NCBI RefSeq assembly: GCF_002901845.1
Contig: NZ_PPQE01000028.1
Location: 1-64,000, forward strand
DNA: 64,000 nt
From: Staphylococcus hominis subsp. hominis
Lineage (GTDB): Bacteria; Bacillota; Bacilli; Staphylococcales; Staphylococcaceae
Reading direction: 5' to 3'
Made by a program: the position numbers and the translations under genes. Positions 8,720 to 18,720 of the stretch are shown here, in pieces (position 1 is the stretch's first letter; every line of letters starts with the position of its first letter). Below the pieces are notes generated by a model. It was not told the origin of the DNA and searched no databases. It worked only from the letters and a program-made list of their open reading frames with translations.

Positions 8720-10183
8720 TTATGCTAAAACTTTTTGTTTGAGATATTGATCTACTGATTTAGCTACAGCTCGGCCTTCTTTAATTGCCCACACAACTAA
8801 ACTTTGTCCACGACGTGCATCTCCTGCAGCAAATACCTTTTCTTGATTTGTACGGTAATCCTGCTCATTTGCTACAATTTTATTTTGTTTGGTTTTAATA
8901 TCAAATGATCGTGGTACTGTTGTTTCAGTTCCTTCAAATCCAATTGATAATAATACTAAATCTGCTGGCCAGTGTCTTTCTGTACCATCAACCACTACCA
9001 TACCTTCAGGTGTTTCTTCTAAAATTTGGGTATAAACGCCGCGAATATTACCCATTGTATCTACATCATATCGCATAGTTTGAACACCATATGCACGAGG
9101 TTCTCTTCCAAATCGTGCTTCATATTCTTTATGAGCATAATCCATTTTAAATACAGGTAACGCTAAAGGCCAAGACGTGTTACTTTCAAATGTAATCTCT
9201 TCTGGTGCTTTTGTATACTTGTTAAACTGTACAATAGATTTACAATTTTCGCGTAAAGCAGTTGCTACGCAGTCTGCTCCAGTATCCCCTGCTCCTATAA
9301 CAATTACATTTTTATCTTTAGCCGTAATTGAAGCTTCTTCAATCTCACCATTTAAAACTTGCATTTGCTCAGTAAGGTAATCCATAGCAAAATGAATACC
9401 TTGTCCCATTCTACCTTCTAAAGGTAAGTCGCGTGCTTTTTGAGCACCAGTACATAATACAATCGCATCAAATTGTTCTTCTAATTCATCACGTGTTATA
9501 TCTACACCGATATTAGTATTTGTCTTAAAAGTAATACCTGCCTCACGCATGATTTCAATTCTACGTCGAACCACAGTTTTGTCTAACTTCATATTTGGAA
9601 TACCATACATTAATAAACCACCTGGTTCAGCTGCTCTTTCAAAGACAGTAACTTGATAGCCTACATGATTTAATTCTTCCGCCGCTGCTAATCCTGCAGG
9701 ACCGCTTCCAACAATTGCCACGCTCTGGTCTTTGTGTTCTTTTGGATATTTTGGTTTTACCCATCCATTGTCATAAGCTTCATCAATAATCGTGCGTTCG
9801 ATGCCTTTAATTGCTACAGAATCACGATTAATTTTCATAACACATGATTGCTCGCATGGTGCAGGACAAATACGTCCTGTAAATTCAGGAAAATTATTTG
9901 TCTCACTTAGACGTTCGTACGCTTCTTTAAAGTCTTGATGATAAACTAAATCATTCCATTCAGGTATATAATTTCCTATTGGACAACCAATTGTTTCTCG
10001 TCCGAAAGGAAGTCCAGTTTGACAAAATGGCGTTCCACAATCCATACATCTTGCCCCTTGAACAGAGGCTTCTTCTCTAGAAAATCGTTGTTGGAATGCT
10101 TCGTGTCCTTCTAAACGTTCAATGAGTGACAATTCTGCTAATGATTGTTTCTCATATTTCATAAACCCTTTAAACTCACCCAT
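8720..10183 (-). CDS. gltD: Glutamate synthase small subunit
   Basis: NADPH-oxidising beta subunit of GOGAT; supplies electrons to GltB for making two glutamates from glutamine and 2-oxoglutarate. 487 residues, normal length. An N-terminal iron-sulfur region has C46, C49, C54, C67 and then C106, C110, C114. It is followed by the FAD-binding GSGPAGLAAAEEL (about 158) and the NADPH-binding GAGDTGADC. GGAAGG precedes the ATG. It sits 18 bases after gltB and is certainly cotranscribed; expression should follow the gltB promoter. Confidence 0.97.
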   Translation of the reverse strand: MGEFKGFMKYEKQSLAELSLIERLEGHEAFQQRFSREEASVQGARCMDCGTPFCQTGLPFGRETIGCPIGNYIPEWNDLVYHQDFKEAYERLSETNNFPEFTGRICPAPCEQSCVMKINRDSVAIKGIERTIIDEAYDNGWVKPKYPKEHKDQSVAIVGSGPAGLAAAEELNHVGYQVTVFERAAEPGGLLMYGIPNMKLDKTVVRRRIEIMREAGITFKTNTNIGVDITRDELEEQFDAIVLCTGAQKARDLPLEGRMGQGIHFAMDYLTEQMQVLNGEIEEASITAKDKNVIVIGAGDTGADCVATALRENCKSIVQFNKYTKAPEEITFESNTSWPLALPVFKMDYAHKEYEARFGREPRAYGVQTMRYDVDTMGNIRGVYTQILEETPEGMVVVDGTERHWPADLVLLSIGFEGTETTVPRSFDIKTKQNKIVANEQDYRTNQEKVFAAGDARRGQSLVVWAIKEGRAVAKSVDQYLKQKVLA

Positions 10184-10201
10184 AACTTTTCCTTCCTTTC
10201 T

Positions 10202-13200
10202 TTAATAAATCACAGCTGGTTGCAAGTCTTTTTCAATCGATGTGCGATGATCATAAAATGCAGCTAATTTTGCTTCGTTATCTTCTGATAAATGACGACG
10301 TTGTAACTCAATTTTTTGCATCATTAATTCATAATCTTTTGGAATTACTTTTATGACATGTTCAGTGACATTTTCAAATTGATTTAAGATATCTTTAGCT
10401 TTTGTACTTTCTGTATAACGATAATGTTCTTCTAACATTGATTTAAGTAAGTGCTTTTCTTCATCATGTTGCACACGTTTAAATGCTAATGTTGAAAGTT
10501 GATTCGCTTTTTTAAATGCTTCGATATCACTTGGGAAGATGTAACTTACTCCACCACTCATACCTTGGCCAAAGTTTTTGCCAACATCACCAAGTATAAC
10601 CACGTGTCCACCTGTCATATATTCCAAACCATGATCTCCAATTCCTTCAACAACTACATCAACACCACTATTACGAATACAGAAACGTTCTCCAGCACTG
10701 CCATTAATATAGGCTTTACCACTAGAGGCTCCATAGAAGCATACATTACCTGCAATAATTTCATTTTCACGAGCATGCTTTGGTGCTTTCACAACGACTG
10801 TTCCACCAGATAATCCTTTCCCTACATAGTCATTGGCATCTCCAGTATGATGTATTAATAGTCCTTTAGGAGCAAATGCACCTAAACTTTGCCCAGCATG
10901 GCCCATCGTTTCCGCAATAATCGTTTCTTCAGGTAAACCTTTACTACCATGTTGCTTCGTAATATAACTACCCGTAATTACACCAACATTTCGTTGAGTG
11001 TTATTAATTGTATATTGTCCTTTAAATGTTTCCCCATTTTCAATACTTTGTTTTGCCTCTTTATATAAATAATTTAAATCGAATCCAATATCTAAATGAT
11101 GATTTTGAGCTATTTCTCTTGTGTTCGGTCCATCAACTGCATGAAGTAATTTCTCAATATCAAGTGATGCAGCTTTAGATTTAGGATTAATATGACGAGA
11201 ACGTTGTAATAAGTCCGTACGTCCTACTAGTTCTTCGACTGTTTTCAAGCCAAGTTCTGCGAGAACTTCTCTTAATTCTTCAGCGATGAAATGCATAAAA
11301 TTGACAACGTGATCCGCTTTACCTCTATAAAGCGCACGTAAATCTTTATTTTGTGTTGCTATTCCTACTGGACAAGTATCATTATGACACACTCTCATCA
11401 TAATACACCCGAGAACAACAAGAGGTGCAGTTGCAAAACCAAATTCTTCTGCTCCTAATGCACACGCTAATGCTACATCTCTACCTGTTAATAACTTACC
11501 GTCTGTTTCTAAACGTACACGACTACGTAAATCATTTAACTTTAATGTTTGATGTGTTTCTGCTAAACCAAGCTCCCATGGTAATCCGGCATGTTGAATA
11601 CTTGTTTTAGGAGATGCACCCGTACCACCGTCATAACCACTGACTACAATTTTATCTGCAAATGCTTTAGCTACCCCTGAAGCAATCGTTCCTATACCTG
11701 TTTTAGATACGAGTTTAACAGCAATATCAGCATCCTTATTTGCATTTTTCAAATCGTGAATCAATTGCGCTAAATCTTCAATTGAATAAATATCATGGTG
11801 TGGTGGTGGAGAAATAAGCCCAATACCTGGTGTAGATCCACGTGTTTCAGCAATCCAAGGATATACTTTAGTGCCAGGAAGTTGCCCACCTTCACCAGGT
11901 TTTGCACCTTGAGCTACTTTAATTTGTAATTCTTTAGCGTGTTGTAAATACTCACTAGTTACACCAAATCGTCCTGATGCAACTTGTTTAATCGCACTTG
12001 ATAAATAACTGCCATCTTCTTGAATGACATATCGTTTAGGATTTTCTCCTCCTTCACCGCTATTACTTTTTCCTCCTAATTTATTCATCGCTTTTGCTAA
12101 AGTTTGATGTGCTTCCTCAGAAATAGAACCATAACTCATAGCACCTGTGTTAAAGCGTCTTACAATTGATTCTACAGATTCTACTTGCTCAATAGGAATT
12201 GATGATTGAGATTTAAATTCTAGTAAATCACGTAAATGGTCGTGTCTATTGTCATGCACAGCATTAGTAAATGTTTTAAATTGCTCGTAATCATTTTCAC
12301 GACAGGCATGTTGTAATAAATGAATCGTTGTTGGATTAAATACATGATGTTGCCCTTGTTGACGCCATTGGAAATTACTACCAGAAGCTAGATATTCTTC
12401 TTCATTACTTTGACGTTTTCTATTTTCTTCATCAATTTGTTCAATACTTAATCCTGATAATTTAGATTGTGTTCCTGTAAAGTAAGTGTCAATAACATTT
12501 TGAGATAAGCCTACTGCTTCAAATATTTGTGCGCCTTGATAACTTTGAACGGTAGAAATACCCATTTTAGCCATAACTTTAATAACGCCTTCTGATAAAA
12601 CATTTGTATATGTTTCAACATTTTCTGAAATTGAACCTTCAAGATGGTGACTATCAGTTAAATGAGCAATCGTTTGTTGTGCTAAGTATGGAATGACTGC
12701 ATTAGCACCATATCCAAGTAAACAAGCAACATGATGCACTTCACGTGTTTCACCTGATAAAGCAACAATACTTGTACTCATACGTAAGTCTTCTTTAATA
12801 AGTAATTGATGAATATGACTTACAGCTAATAACATTGGCATAGCATAATGTAACGACTGAGTTGTATTGATTAGTGCACTATCATCTAACACTAAAATTG
12901 TATAACCTTCTTTTGTAGCTTGAACCGCTTCTTCTCCTATATGATTTAGAGCTTCTTCGAGTGAAATATCTTGATACAGGGTCGATAAATGTTTCACGTT
13001 AAACTTACTTTGTTCAATTTTATCTAATTGATTTAATGTAAGAACTGGTTTAGTAAGTTGTATACGATCTAAGACATTCGGTGCTGGATGAAGTAAATTT
13101 CCTTCACTACCTAGATAAGATAACTCACTTGTTACAATCTTTTCACGATAAGCATCGATAGGTGGATTCGTTACTTGAGCAAACAGTTGTTTAAAATAGT

Positions 13201-14710
13201 TAAATAATGATTCTGGTCGTTCATTGAGTACTGCGAGCGGTGCATCATACCCCATTGCACCAATAGGATCTTTTTTTCCTACCACCAAATCTGTCATATA
13301 TTTATGAATATCTTCCTTAGTGTAGCCAAACTGCTTTTGTACTTTAAACAGTGTTGCTTCATCTAATAATTGACGTTGATATTGAACTTCGTCTAATTCT
13401 AAATTAATTTTGTATTGATCAATCCAATCTTTATAAGGATATTTATGTGCAATATGAGTTTTAAGTTCGTTATTTTCGATGACTTTATTAGAGTTAAAAT
13501 CAACGAGCAATAATTTCCCAGGATTCAATTGTCCTTTAAACGCAACATTTTCTTCTGGTACATCAATCACACCCACTTCAGATGAGAAAACAATAAAATT
13601 ATCTTTAGTGATTGTATAGCGTCCTGGTCGTAATCCATTTCGATCAGTTAATGCGCCAATTTTATCGCCATTACAGAATGAAATCATTGTTGGGCCATCC
13701 CAAGGTTCCATTAAATAGCTATAAAATTCATAAAATGCACGTACATGTTCATCATTGGATTTATTATATAACCATGGTTCTGGTATAAGTAACATCGCCG
13801 CTTCTTCAGGCTCCATTGCTAAACTTAAAAACTCCAACGCGTTATCTACAATAGCTGAGTCGCTTCCATCTTCATCAACAATATTTTGAATTTTTTCACT
13901 TTCATGACCAAATAAAGTATTAATCAGTTGACGTTGACGGGCACGCATCCAGTTAACATTACCTTTAATCGTATTAATTTCTCCGTTATGCATAAGAAGT
14001 CGGTTAGGATGTGCACGTTTCCAACTAGGGAACGTATTCGTACTAAATCTAGAATGAACAAGTCCTAATTTTGATTGATAATCCTCATTATTTAAGTCTA
14101 GGTATAACGTCTTGATTTGATCTGAACGTAACCACCCTTTATAGACAATCGTTTTATGAGACAAACTTGTAAAATATAATTCTAAATGTTCGCGTTCTGC
14201 ATATTGTTCAATTTGTTTACGTGCTAAATAAAGCTGTTTAACAGGCGTTTCGTGTTGGTTTAAATCTACAAATACTTGTTGTACATAAGGCATTGTAGAA
14301 GCAACATGTTCTGCTAACGCTTGTGTGTCTACAGGTACATCTCTATAACCAATTACTTTCAATCCTTCATCGTTAAAGTATTGATTAAATACAGTTTCAT
14401 GCTGTGTATCTAAAACTTTTTGATTAGAGAAAAAAAGACCTACCGCATATTCGCCTTCATTAGGTAAGGCGAAATGAGTATGTTTTTTAAAAAATTCGAA
14501 GGGAATTTCTGTCATAATTCCTGCGCCATCACCAGTAATACCATCAGCTCCAATACCGCCTCGATGGTCTAATCTACGCAACATTTCTAATGACTTTTCA
14601 ATAATATCGTGAGATCTTAAATTATCCATATTGGCATAAAAACCGATTCCACATGCATCATGTTCCTCACGGTAATCATATAATCCTCTTTTTAGTTTAT
14701 CTTTAAACAC
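10202..14710 (-). CDS. gltB: Glutamate synthase large subunit
   Basis: Alpha subunit of NADPH-GOGAT, about 1502 residues. After a 19-residue propeptide comes the catalytic Cys20 in EHDACGIGFYAN, which becomes the N-terminal nucleophile of the glutaminase domain. The FMN-binding synthase barrel follows, with a 3Fe-4S motif CIMMRVCHNDTCPVG, then the C-terminal beta-helix rich in glycine (GGHVVILGDVG). Start: GTG at 14708-14710 (MFKDKLKRG), spaced properly from AAAAGGAG; the GTG nine bases earlier overlaps that site. An exact CodY consensus lies 20 bases upstream and gltC is divergent, suggesting control by branched-chain amino acids/GTP and by GltC. Confidence 0.97.
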   Translation of the reverse strand: MFKDKLKRGLYDYREEHDACGIGFYANMDNLRSHDIIEKSLEMLRRLDHRGGIGADGITGDGAGIMTEIPFEFFKKHTHFALPNEGEYAVGLFFSNQKVLDTQHETVFNQYFNDEGLKVIGYRDVPVDTQALAEHVASTMPYVQQVFVDLNQHETPVKQLYLARKQIEQYAEREHLELYFTSLSHKTIVYKGWLRSDQIKTLYLDLNNEDYQSKLGLVHSRFSTNTFPSWKRAHPNRLLMHNGEINTIKGNVNWMRARQRQLINTLFGHESEKIQNIVDEDGSDSAIVDNALEFLSLAMEPEEAAMLLIPEPWLYNKSNDEHVRAFYEFYSYLMEPWDGPTMISFCNGDKIGALTDRNGLRPGRYTITKDNFIVFSSEVGVIDVPEENVAFKGQLNPGKLLLVDFNSNKVIENNELKTHIAHKYPYKDWIDQYKINLELDEVQYQRQLLDEATLFKVQKQFGYTKEDIHKYMTDLVVGKKDPIGAMGYDAPLAVLNERPESLFNYFKQLFAQVTNPPIDAYREKIVTSELSYLGSEGNLLHPAPNVLDRIQLTKPVLTLNQLDKIEQSKFNVKHLSTLYQDISLEEALNHIGEEAVQATKEGYTILVLDDSALINTTQSLHYAMPMLLAVSHIHQLLIKEDLRMSTSIVALSGETREVHHVACLLGYGANAVIPYLAQQTIAHLTDSHHLEGSISENVETYTNVLSEGVIKVMAKMGISTVQSYQGAQIFEAVGLSQNVIDTYFTGTQSKLSGLSIEQIDEENRKRQSNEEEYLASGSNFQWRQQGQHHVFNPTTIHLLQHACRENDYEQFKTFTNAVHDNRHDHLRDLLEFKSQSSIPIEQVESVESIVRRFNTGAMSYGSISEEAHQTLAKAMNKLGGKSNSGEGGENPKRYVIQEDGSYLSSAIKQVASGRFGVTSEYLQHAKELQIKVAQGAKPGEGGQLPGTKVYPWIAETRGSTPGIGLISPPPHHDIYSIEDLAQLIHDLKNANKDADIAVKLVSKTGIGTIASGVAKAFADKIVVSGYDGGTGASPKTSIQHAGLPWELGLAETHQTLKLNDLRSRVRLETDGKLLTGRDVALACALGAEEFGFATAPLVVLGCIMMRVCHNDTCPVGIATQNKDLRALYRGKADHVVNFMHFIAEELREVLAELGLKTVEELVGRTDLLQRSRHINPKSKAASLDIEKLLHAVDGPNTREIAQNHHLDIGFDLNYLYKEAKQSIENGETFKGQYTINNTQRNVGVITGSYITKQHGSKGLPEETIIAETMGHAGQSLGAFAPKGLLIHHTGDANDYVGKGLSGGTVVVKAPKHARENEIIAGNVCFYGASSGKAYINGSAGERFCIRNSGVDVVVEGIGDHGLEYMTGGHVVILGDVGKNFGQGMSGGVSYIFPSDIEAFKKANQLSTLAFKRVQHDEEKHLLKSMLEEHYRYTESTKAKDILNQFENVTEHVIKVIPKDYELMMQKIELQRRHLSEDNEAKLAAFYDHRTSIEKDLQPAVIY

Positions 14711-14729
14711 GATGCCCACTCCTTTTGAG

Positions 14730-14744
14730 AATTTTCAGAAAATT
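14730..14744. promoter_or_regulatory. CodY box, exact consensus
   Basis: AATTTTCAGAAAATT matches the 15-base CodY consensus AATTTTCWGAAAATT with no mismatch. It lies in the gltB upstream region, 20 bases before the chosen gltB start, so it would act as a roadblock or promoter-overlap operator for gltBD. Confidence 0.8.
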
Positions 14745-14810
14745 TACTGTTAATAATAATTAATATAATGTAAAATATTTATCTGAACAATATATTAAAT
14801 AGATGATATC

Positions 14811-14827
14811 ATTCTAATAATTAGAAT
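14811..14827. promoter_or_regulatory. Palindrome in the gltB-gltC divergent region
   Basis: ATTCTAATAATTAGAAT is a perfect inverted repeat of 8-base arms around one base, midway between the divergent gltB and gltC starts. LysR-type regulators bind such dyads, so this is a candidate GltC site. It does not match the Bacillus GltC box as I remember it. Confidence 0.45.
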
Positions 14828-14861
14828 ATTTTACGATATACTTATATTAAGGAGGTAAAAT

Positions 14862-15758
14862 ATGGAAATTAAACAATTACGATACTTTGTTGAAGTCGCT
14901 CGCCGTGAACATATTTCTGAGGCTGCATTGGAACTTAATATTGCTCAATCTGCAATTAGTCGCCAAATCAATTTACTTGAAAAAGAATTACAAGTTCCAT
15001 TATTTGATAGACAAGGTCGCAATATATATCTTACTTCGCACGGTAAAGCGTTACTCACACAAGCAACTCACATACTAGAACAACTTGATGAAACAGTGGC
15101 TCTTTTTCAACAAGAACAACTTAAAAACGCTCATCATATCAATTTAGGTTTTGAAGAAAGCTATGCTTCTCATATGATTACGCCTATTATTCAAACGTTT
15201 GAAAGAGAATACGATAGTCACATTATACCTAGTTTAATGAATCATACTCAGATAGTAGACTATTTAAATTCAGGAAAAATTGATATAGCTATTGTTGAGA
15301 ATACACCTGAACTACAAGCAAACTCAACTTTTTCAATTACATCTTTATATGAAGAAACATATCACTTATATGTACCTAAGGACGATGCTATTGCCTTAAC
15401 ATTTAATCCACCCTTAACACAGCTTAAACAATTTGAAAAAAATCCTTTATATACACTTCACGTTTTGCCTGATTCTATTAAAAAACGATTAGAATCTGTA
15501 ATTAAAGTACCTATATACACACTAGGTACAACGTCTCTTGGTCAGTATCTATTAAAACAACGTCGTGGCCATCTACTCTTACCTGATTATATATCGTTGG
15601 ATCATTCATCTGAACAAGTAGAGGATATCTCTTTAGCACATACAGAATTAAAACGTTCATTTTGTGTGGTATTTAAAAAAGACAATAAAAAAGTAGATAT
15701 CTTTAATCTATTTCATCTCATTCAAACATTGCTAAGTAAAGTTTCAACATATCACTAG
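14862..15758 (+). CDS. gltC: LysR-family regulator GltC
   Basis: 298-residue LysR-type activator. The N-terminal winged helix-turn-helix (ISEAALELNIAQSAISRQINLLEKEL, in two parts about 17-42) is followed by a substrate-binding domain that senses a small metabolite. Divergent placement next to gltBD is the hallmark of GltC, which in Bacillus activates gltAB in response to 2-oxoglutarate and glutamate. AAGGAGG sits 7 bases before the ATG. The assignment as GltC rests mainly on position and family. Confidence 0.9.
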   Translation: MEIKQLRYFVEVARREHISEAALELNIAQSAISRQINLLEKELQVPLFDRQGRNIYLTSHGKALLTQATHILEQLDETVALFQQEQLKNAHHINLGFEESYASHMITPIIQTFEREYDSHIIPSLMNHTQIVDYLNSGKIDIAIVENTPELQANSTFSITSLYEETYHLYVPKDDAIALTFNPPLTQLKQFEKNPLYTLHVLPDSIKKRLESVIKVPIYTLGTTSLGQYLLKQRRGHLLLPDYISLDHSSEQVEDISLAHTELKRSFCVVFKKDNKKVDIFNLFHLIQTLLSKVSTYH

Positions 15759-15875
15759 GTTTTGTAACGAACACTAACCCATAACATATGAATTGAATAT
15801 CATTTTGAACACGCGTATAATCACTTTATTGCGATAAAGGGGTAAATTATATAATTAAAAAGAGGATTATATTTA

Positions 15876-16997
15876 ATGAATATAAAGAGACTTCACATAC
15901 CTAAAATTAAAAACACTCATCGTCTAATTATTATTGTTACTTTAATAATGATTGGATTATTTATTTTTACATTTTTTAATGCTTCATTTTATCAAATACC
16001 TATTGGTAAAATCACGAATGTCGAAACAAGTCATGGTCAAAAAGTCACAGACGAGCATCATAATACTGACACAACATATAATCAACGATTAACTATACGC
16101 ATTCTAAACGGTAAATATAAAAACGATATCACAACTGTTAATAATCATTTTGTAACATCTCAAGCAGATTCAGAGCAATTTTCTAAAAATGAAAAAGTAT
16201 TGTTACATATACAAAAAAGTCCATCTGATGCTACTATTCTAGAAAAAAAACGCGATGGCCTTACTGTGGCGATTGTAGGCGTATTTATCGTGACACTTTT
16301 AATTGTAGGCAAAAATGTAGGGTTACAATCAATTCTATCTCTACTATTTAACACCGCGTTTATTATTGTTTCAATAGTCATTCATAATACTTTTTCAGGT
16401 ACAAATTTATTTTTATTAATGAGTATAGCCATTATTTTATCAACTATTATTACATTAGTATTAGTAACTGGCTGGCAAAAACGAACTTGGGTTACGATAA
16501 TTGCTACTTTATCTGGAACATTTTTATGTGTAGGGATGACTGAATTATTAATTCAATTTACAGGTGGTAATGGAATCAAATATGAAACAATGAGTTTTTT
16601 AACGCTACCTCCAAAAGATGTCTTTATGTCTTCTGTTCTTATAGGAACATTAGGAGCGGTAATGGATGTAGCAATTACAATTTCTAGTGGAATGTACGAA
16701 ATTCTCCAGCGTACGCCTAACATTTCAATGTCTCGTTGGGCTTTAGCTGGACGTCATATTGGCCAAGATATTATGGGCACCATGACCAATATTTTATTAT
16801 TTTCATATTTATCAGGTAGTCTAGCCATGGTATTAATTTACTTAAAAAATGCGAATACATTTACTTACACTATATCTATGAACTGGTCTCTAGAAATTAC
16901 ACGTGCACTGACTGGTGGTATCGGTATTGTATTGACCATTCCTATAACAATAGGACTTATGGTCACTATATTTAAGTGGAAAGGAGTAAGCCGATGA
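15876..16997 (+). CDS. YibE/F-family membrane protein (larger subunit)
   Basis: A 373-residue integral membrane protein of the YibE/F-like family. One N-terminal membrane segment (about 17-36) is followed by an extracytoplasmic region (about 40-125, with VTDEHHNTDTTYNQR) and then about seven hydrophobic segments. The reaction is unknown; no catalytic motif is evident. The next gene encodes a shorter member of the same family and overlaps this one by four bases (ATGA), so the two are translated together and probably form a heteromeric membrane complex. Weak upstream ribosome site (AAGAGG). Promoter not assigned. Confidence 0.85.
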   Translation: MNIKRLHIPKIKNTHRLIIIVTLIMIGLFIFTFFNASFYQIPIGKITNVETSHGQKVTDEHHNTDTTYNQRLTIRILNGKYKNDITTVNNHFVTSQADSEQFSKNEKVLLHIQKSPSDATILEKKRDGLTVAIVGVFIVTLLIVGKNVGLQSILSLLFNTAFIIVSIVIHNTFSGTNLFLLMSIAIILSTIITLVLVTGWQKRTWVTIIATLSGTFLCVGMTELLIQFTGGNGIKYETMSFLTLPPKDVFMSSVLIGTLGAVMDVAITISSGMYEILQRTPNISMSRWALAGRHIGQDIMGTMTNILLFSYLSGSLAMVLIYLKNANTFTYTISMNWSLEITRALTGGIGIVLTIPITIGLMVTIFKWKGVSR

Positions 16998-17800
16998 CTA
17001 CAATTTTTTTACTCGCACTATTACTTTTTATTTTAATGATTTTGCTTGGCGGTAAAAAAGGACTCATCTCCTATCTCACTTTATTTTTAAATTTTATTAT
17101 TCTTATCATTAGTATTGTTTTCATTCTGTTTGGCATGCCAATCTATCTTGTAGCCTTTACCTTTTGTCTTGTAATTGCTGCTTGTAACCTCTTTATTTTA
17201 AATAGTTACAATATTAAAACACAAGCCGCATTTATCGGAACTATAGTAACAACCGTCCTTCTTATCATAGGTGTCTATTTATCTGTAAAATTTGGACATC
17301 TACAAGGTTTTGCTACAGAACAACAAGATGAAACCTATATATTTTCAATGAATATTGATATTAATATGCTACAATTTTCTGTTTTTACTATTATGTTGGC
17401 TGTCATCGCTGCTGTAATAGATTTAACGATTACAATAAGTTCACCAATGTATGAGTTGAATGAAACAAACCCTGATCTTTCTCGTAAAGAATTATTTCAA
17501 TCTGGTATACGTGTTGGCAGAGAAATTCTTGCTACTTCCGCTAATACAATTTATTTAGCTTATTTTGGTGGACAATTAACATTATTCTTTTGGTTTTTTC
17601 AACTTCATTATTCATTTGGGCATATTTTAAATTCTAAAATTTTTGCTCAAGAGTTTATCTCCATCTTACTAGGTGGCATTGCAGTCGCGTTAAGTATTCC
17701 TATCACGGCTTGGGTTAGTGCTCGGTTAATTAAATATCATCAACTTAAACAAACAGATGACCACACTACTACTTCATCCTTAAACGAAGAAATAGAATAG
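16994..17800 (+). CDS. YibE/F-family membrane protein (smaller subunit)
   Basis: A 268-residue, strongly hydrophobic protein with about eight membrane segments. It shares the family pattern of its upstream partner (IDLTITISSPMYELN here, MDVAITISSGMYEIL there) but lacks the large extracytoplasmic domain. I set the start at the ATG at 16994-16996 because AAAGGAG lies 7 bases upstream; an alternative GTG 18 bases earlier precedes that site. The C-terminal tail is hydrophilic (HHQLKQTDDHTTT in part). Function unknown; the pair looks like a transporter, which is inference. Confidence 0.85.
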   Translation: MTTIFLLALLLFILMILLGGKKGLISYLTLFLNFIILIISIVFILFGMPIYLVAFTFCLVIAACNLFILNSYNIKTQAAFIGTIVTTVLLIIGVYLSVKFGHLQGFATEQQDETYIFSMNIDINMLQFSVFTIMLAVIAAVIDLTITISSPMYELNETNPDLSRKELFQSGIRVGREILATSANTIYLAYFGGQLTLFFWFFQLHYSFGHILNSKIFAQEFISILLGGIAVALSIPITAWVSARLIKYHQLKQTDDHTTTSSLNEEIE

Positions 17801-17812
17801 TAAAGACCAAAC

Positions 17813-17857
17813 AGTGGCATTTAATGATTGAAAGCATCAAATGTCACTATTTTATTT
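17813..17857 (+). terminator. Terminator after the YibE/F pair
   Basis: AGTGGCATTTAATG pairs with CATCAAATGTCACT (two G-U type changes) around an 8-base loop and is followed by ATTTTATTT. It lies between two convergent genes and may also serve the Nudix gene. Confidence 0.7.
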
Positions 17858-17866
17858 ATTCAATAT

Positions 17867-18250
17867 TTATATTGAAAATGTTTCGATCCACTTAATGACA
17901 GCTGGTGCGATATATTGTGTATCGGATTTATTGAACCAGCGAATATCAGTAACTTCATTATCAATTTGAACGTCATTCCAATTAATACGTTGATTAACTT
18001 TAAATCCATTTAATTCGGTCAAAGTATTTGGTTGAGGATAGGCTTCACCAATCACTTTTCCAATATATGTAAAATCTTCTTGAGAAAAATGAAGTTGTAG
18101 TTCTTCTTCAATTTCCCTTTGAATAGCTTCTAAAAGCGTCTCACCTTCATCAATTTTCCCACCAGGAAAATAATATTTTTCTCTGTGACGAACTTGTACC
18201 AGTAAAATTTGGTCCTCTGTTTCTTCCACTAAACATACACATTTAATCAT
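17867..18250 (-). CDS. Nudix hydrolase
   Basis: A small Nudix-family pyrophosphohydrolase (127 residues from the chosen start). The Nudix box is intact: GGKIDEGETLLEAIQREIEEEL in two contiguous parts, with the metal-binding REIEEE. Preceding YYFPGG fits MutT-like members. The substrate, a nucleoside diphosphate linked to X, cannot be deduced. Start at the ATG at 18248-18250 (MIKCVCLV), 8 bases after AAGGA; the ATG nine bases upstream overlaps that site. Convergent with the YibE/F operon. Confidence 0.9.
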   Translation of the reverse strand: MIKCVCLVEETEDQILLVQVRHREKYYFPGGKIDEGETLLEAIQREIEEELQLHFSQEDFTYIGKVIGEAYPQPNTLTELNGFKVNQRINWNDVQIDNEVTDIRWFNKSDTQYIAPAVIKWIETFSI

Positions 18251-18397
18251 TCTATTCATCCTTATTAAAACATTCTCACTTCAAAAAAATAATTTAATTT
18301 AGTATGATATTAACATACATTAAAACAAAGTTTAGAACAAATTCTTAATGAGTAATATAACATTCAGATTTGTTTTTTATTTTTATGGAGGTCTTGT

Positions 18398-18679
18398 ATG
18401 ATGGCAAAACAATCAAAACTTTCACGCTTATCTAGTTTAGTAAGTACAGCAGGATTTATTGTGGATGGATATAATGGAATTAAATATAGTGCCAAAAATA
18501 AAAATCTAGTTTATCTATCACTAGCACTTAGCACAGCGGGTACTGTGTTCGATTTTATAGTTTCTATGAGATCCCCACGTAAATTCCGTAAATTCACATC
18601 ATTTATCTCATTTATTGTTAATGTGACACGCTTAGCTTCAAGCTTTAGAAAAGTTAAAGAAGATTATCACTTCGAATAA
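18398..18679 (+). CDS. Small conserved hydrophobic protein
   Basis: A 93-residue basic protein preceded by a good ribosome site (GGAGG, 6 bases before ATGATG). Two moderately hydrophobic stretches (about 9-22 and 36-53) alternate with basic segments (MRSPRKFRKF), suggesting peripheral or membrane association. I do not recognise a function. It stands alone, convergent with sle1, and has its own terminator at 18688-18720. Confidence 0.75.
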   Translation: MMAKQSKLSRLSSLVSTAGFIVDGYNGIKYSAKNKNLVYLSLALSTAGTVFDFIVSMRSPRKFRKFTSFISFIVNVTRLASSFRKVKEDYHFE

Positions 18680-18687
18680 AAAAACGA

Positions 18688-18720
18688 GCCTAAGACATAA
18701 TGAATTGTCTTAGGCATTTT
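18688..18720. terminator. Bidirectional terminator between the small protein and sle1
   Basis: GCCTAAGACA pairs with TGTCTTAGGC around an 8-base loop, followed on the plus strand by ATTTTTAA and on the minus strand by TCGTTTTTTTATT. It can stop both convergent transcripts. Confidence 0.8.
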
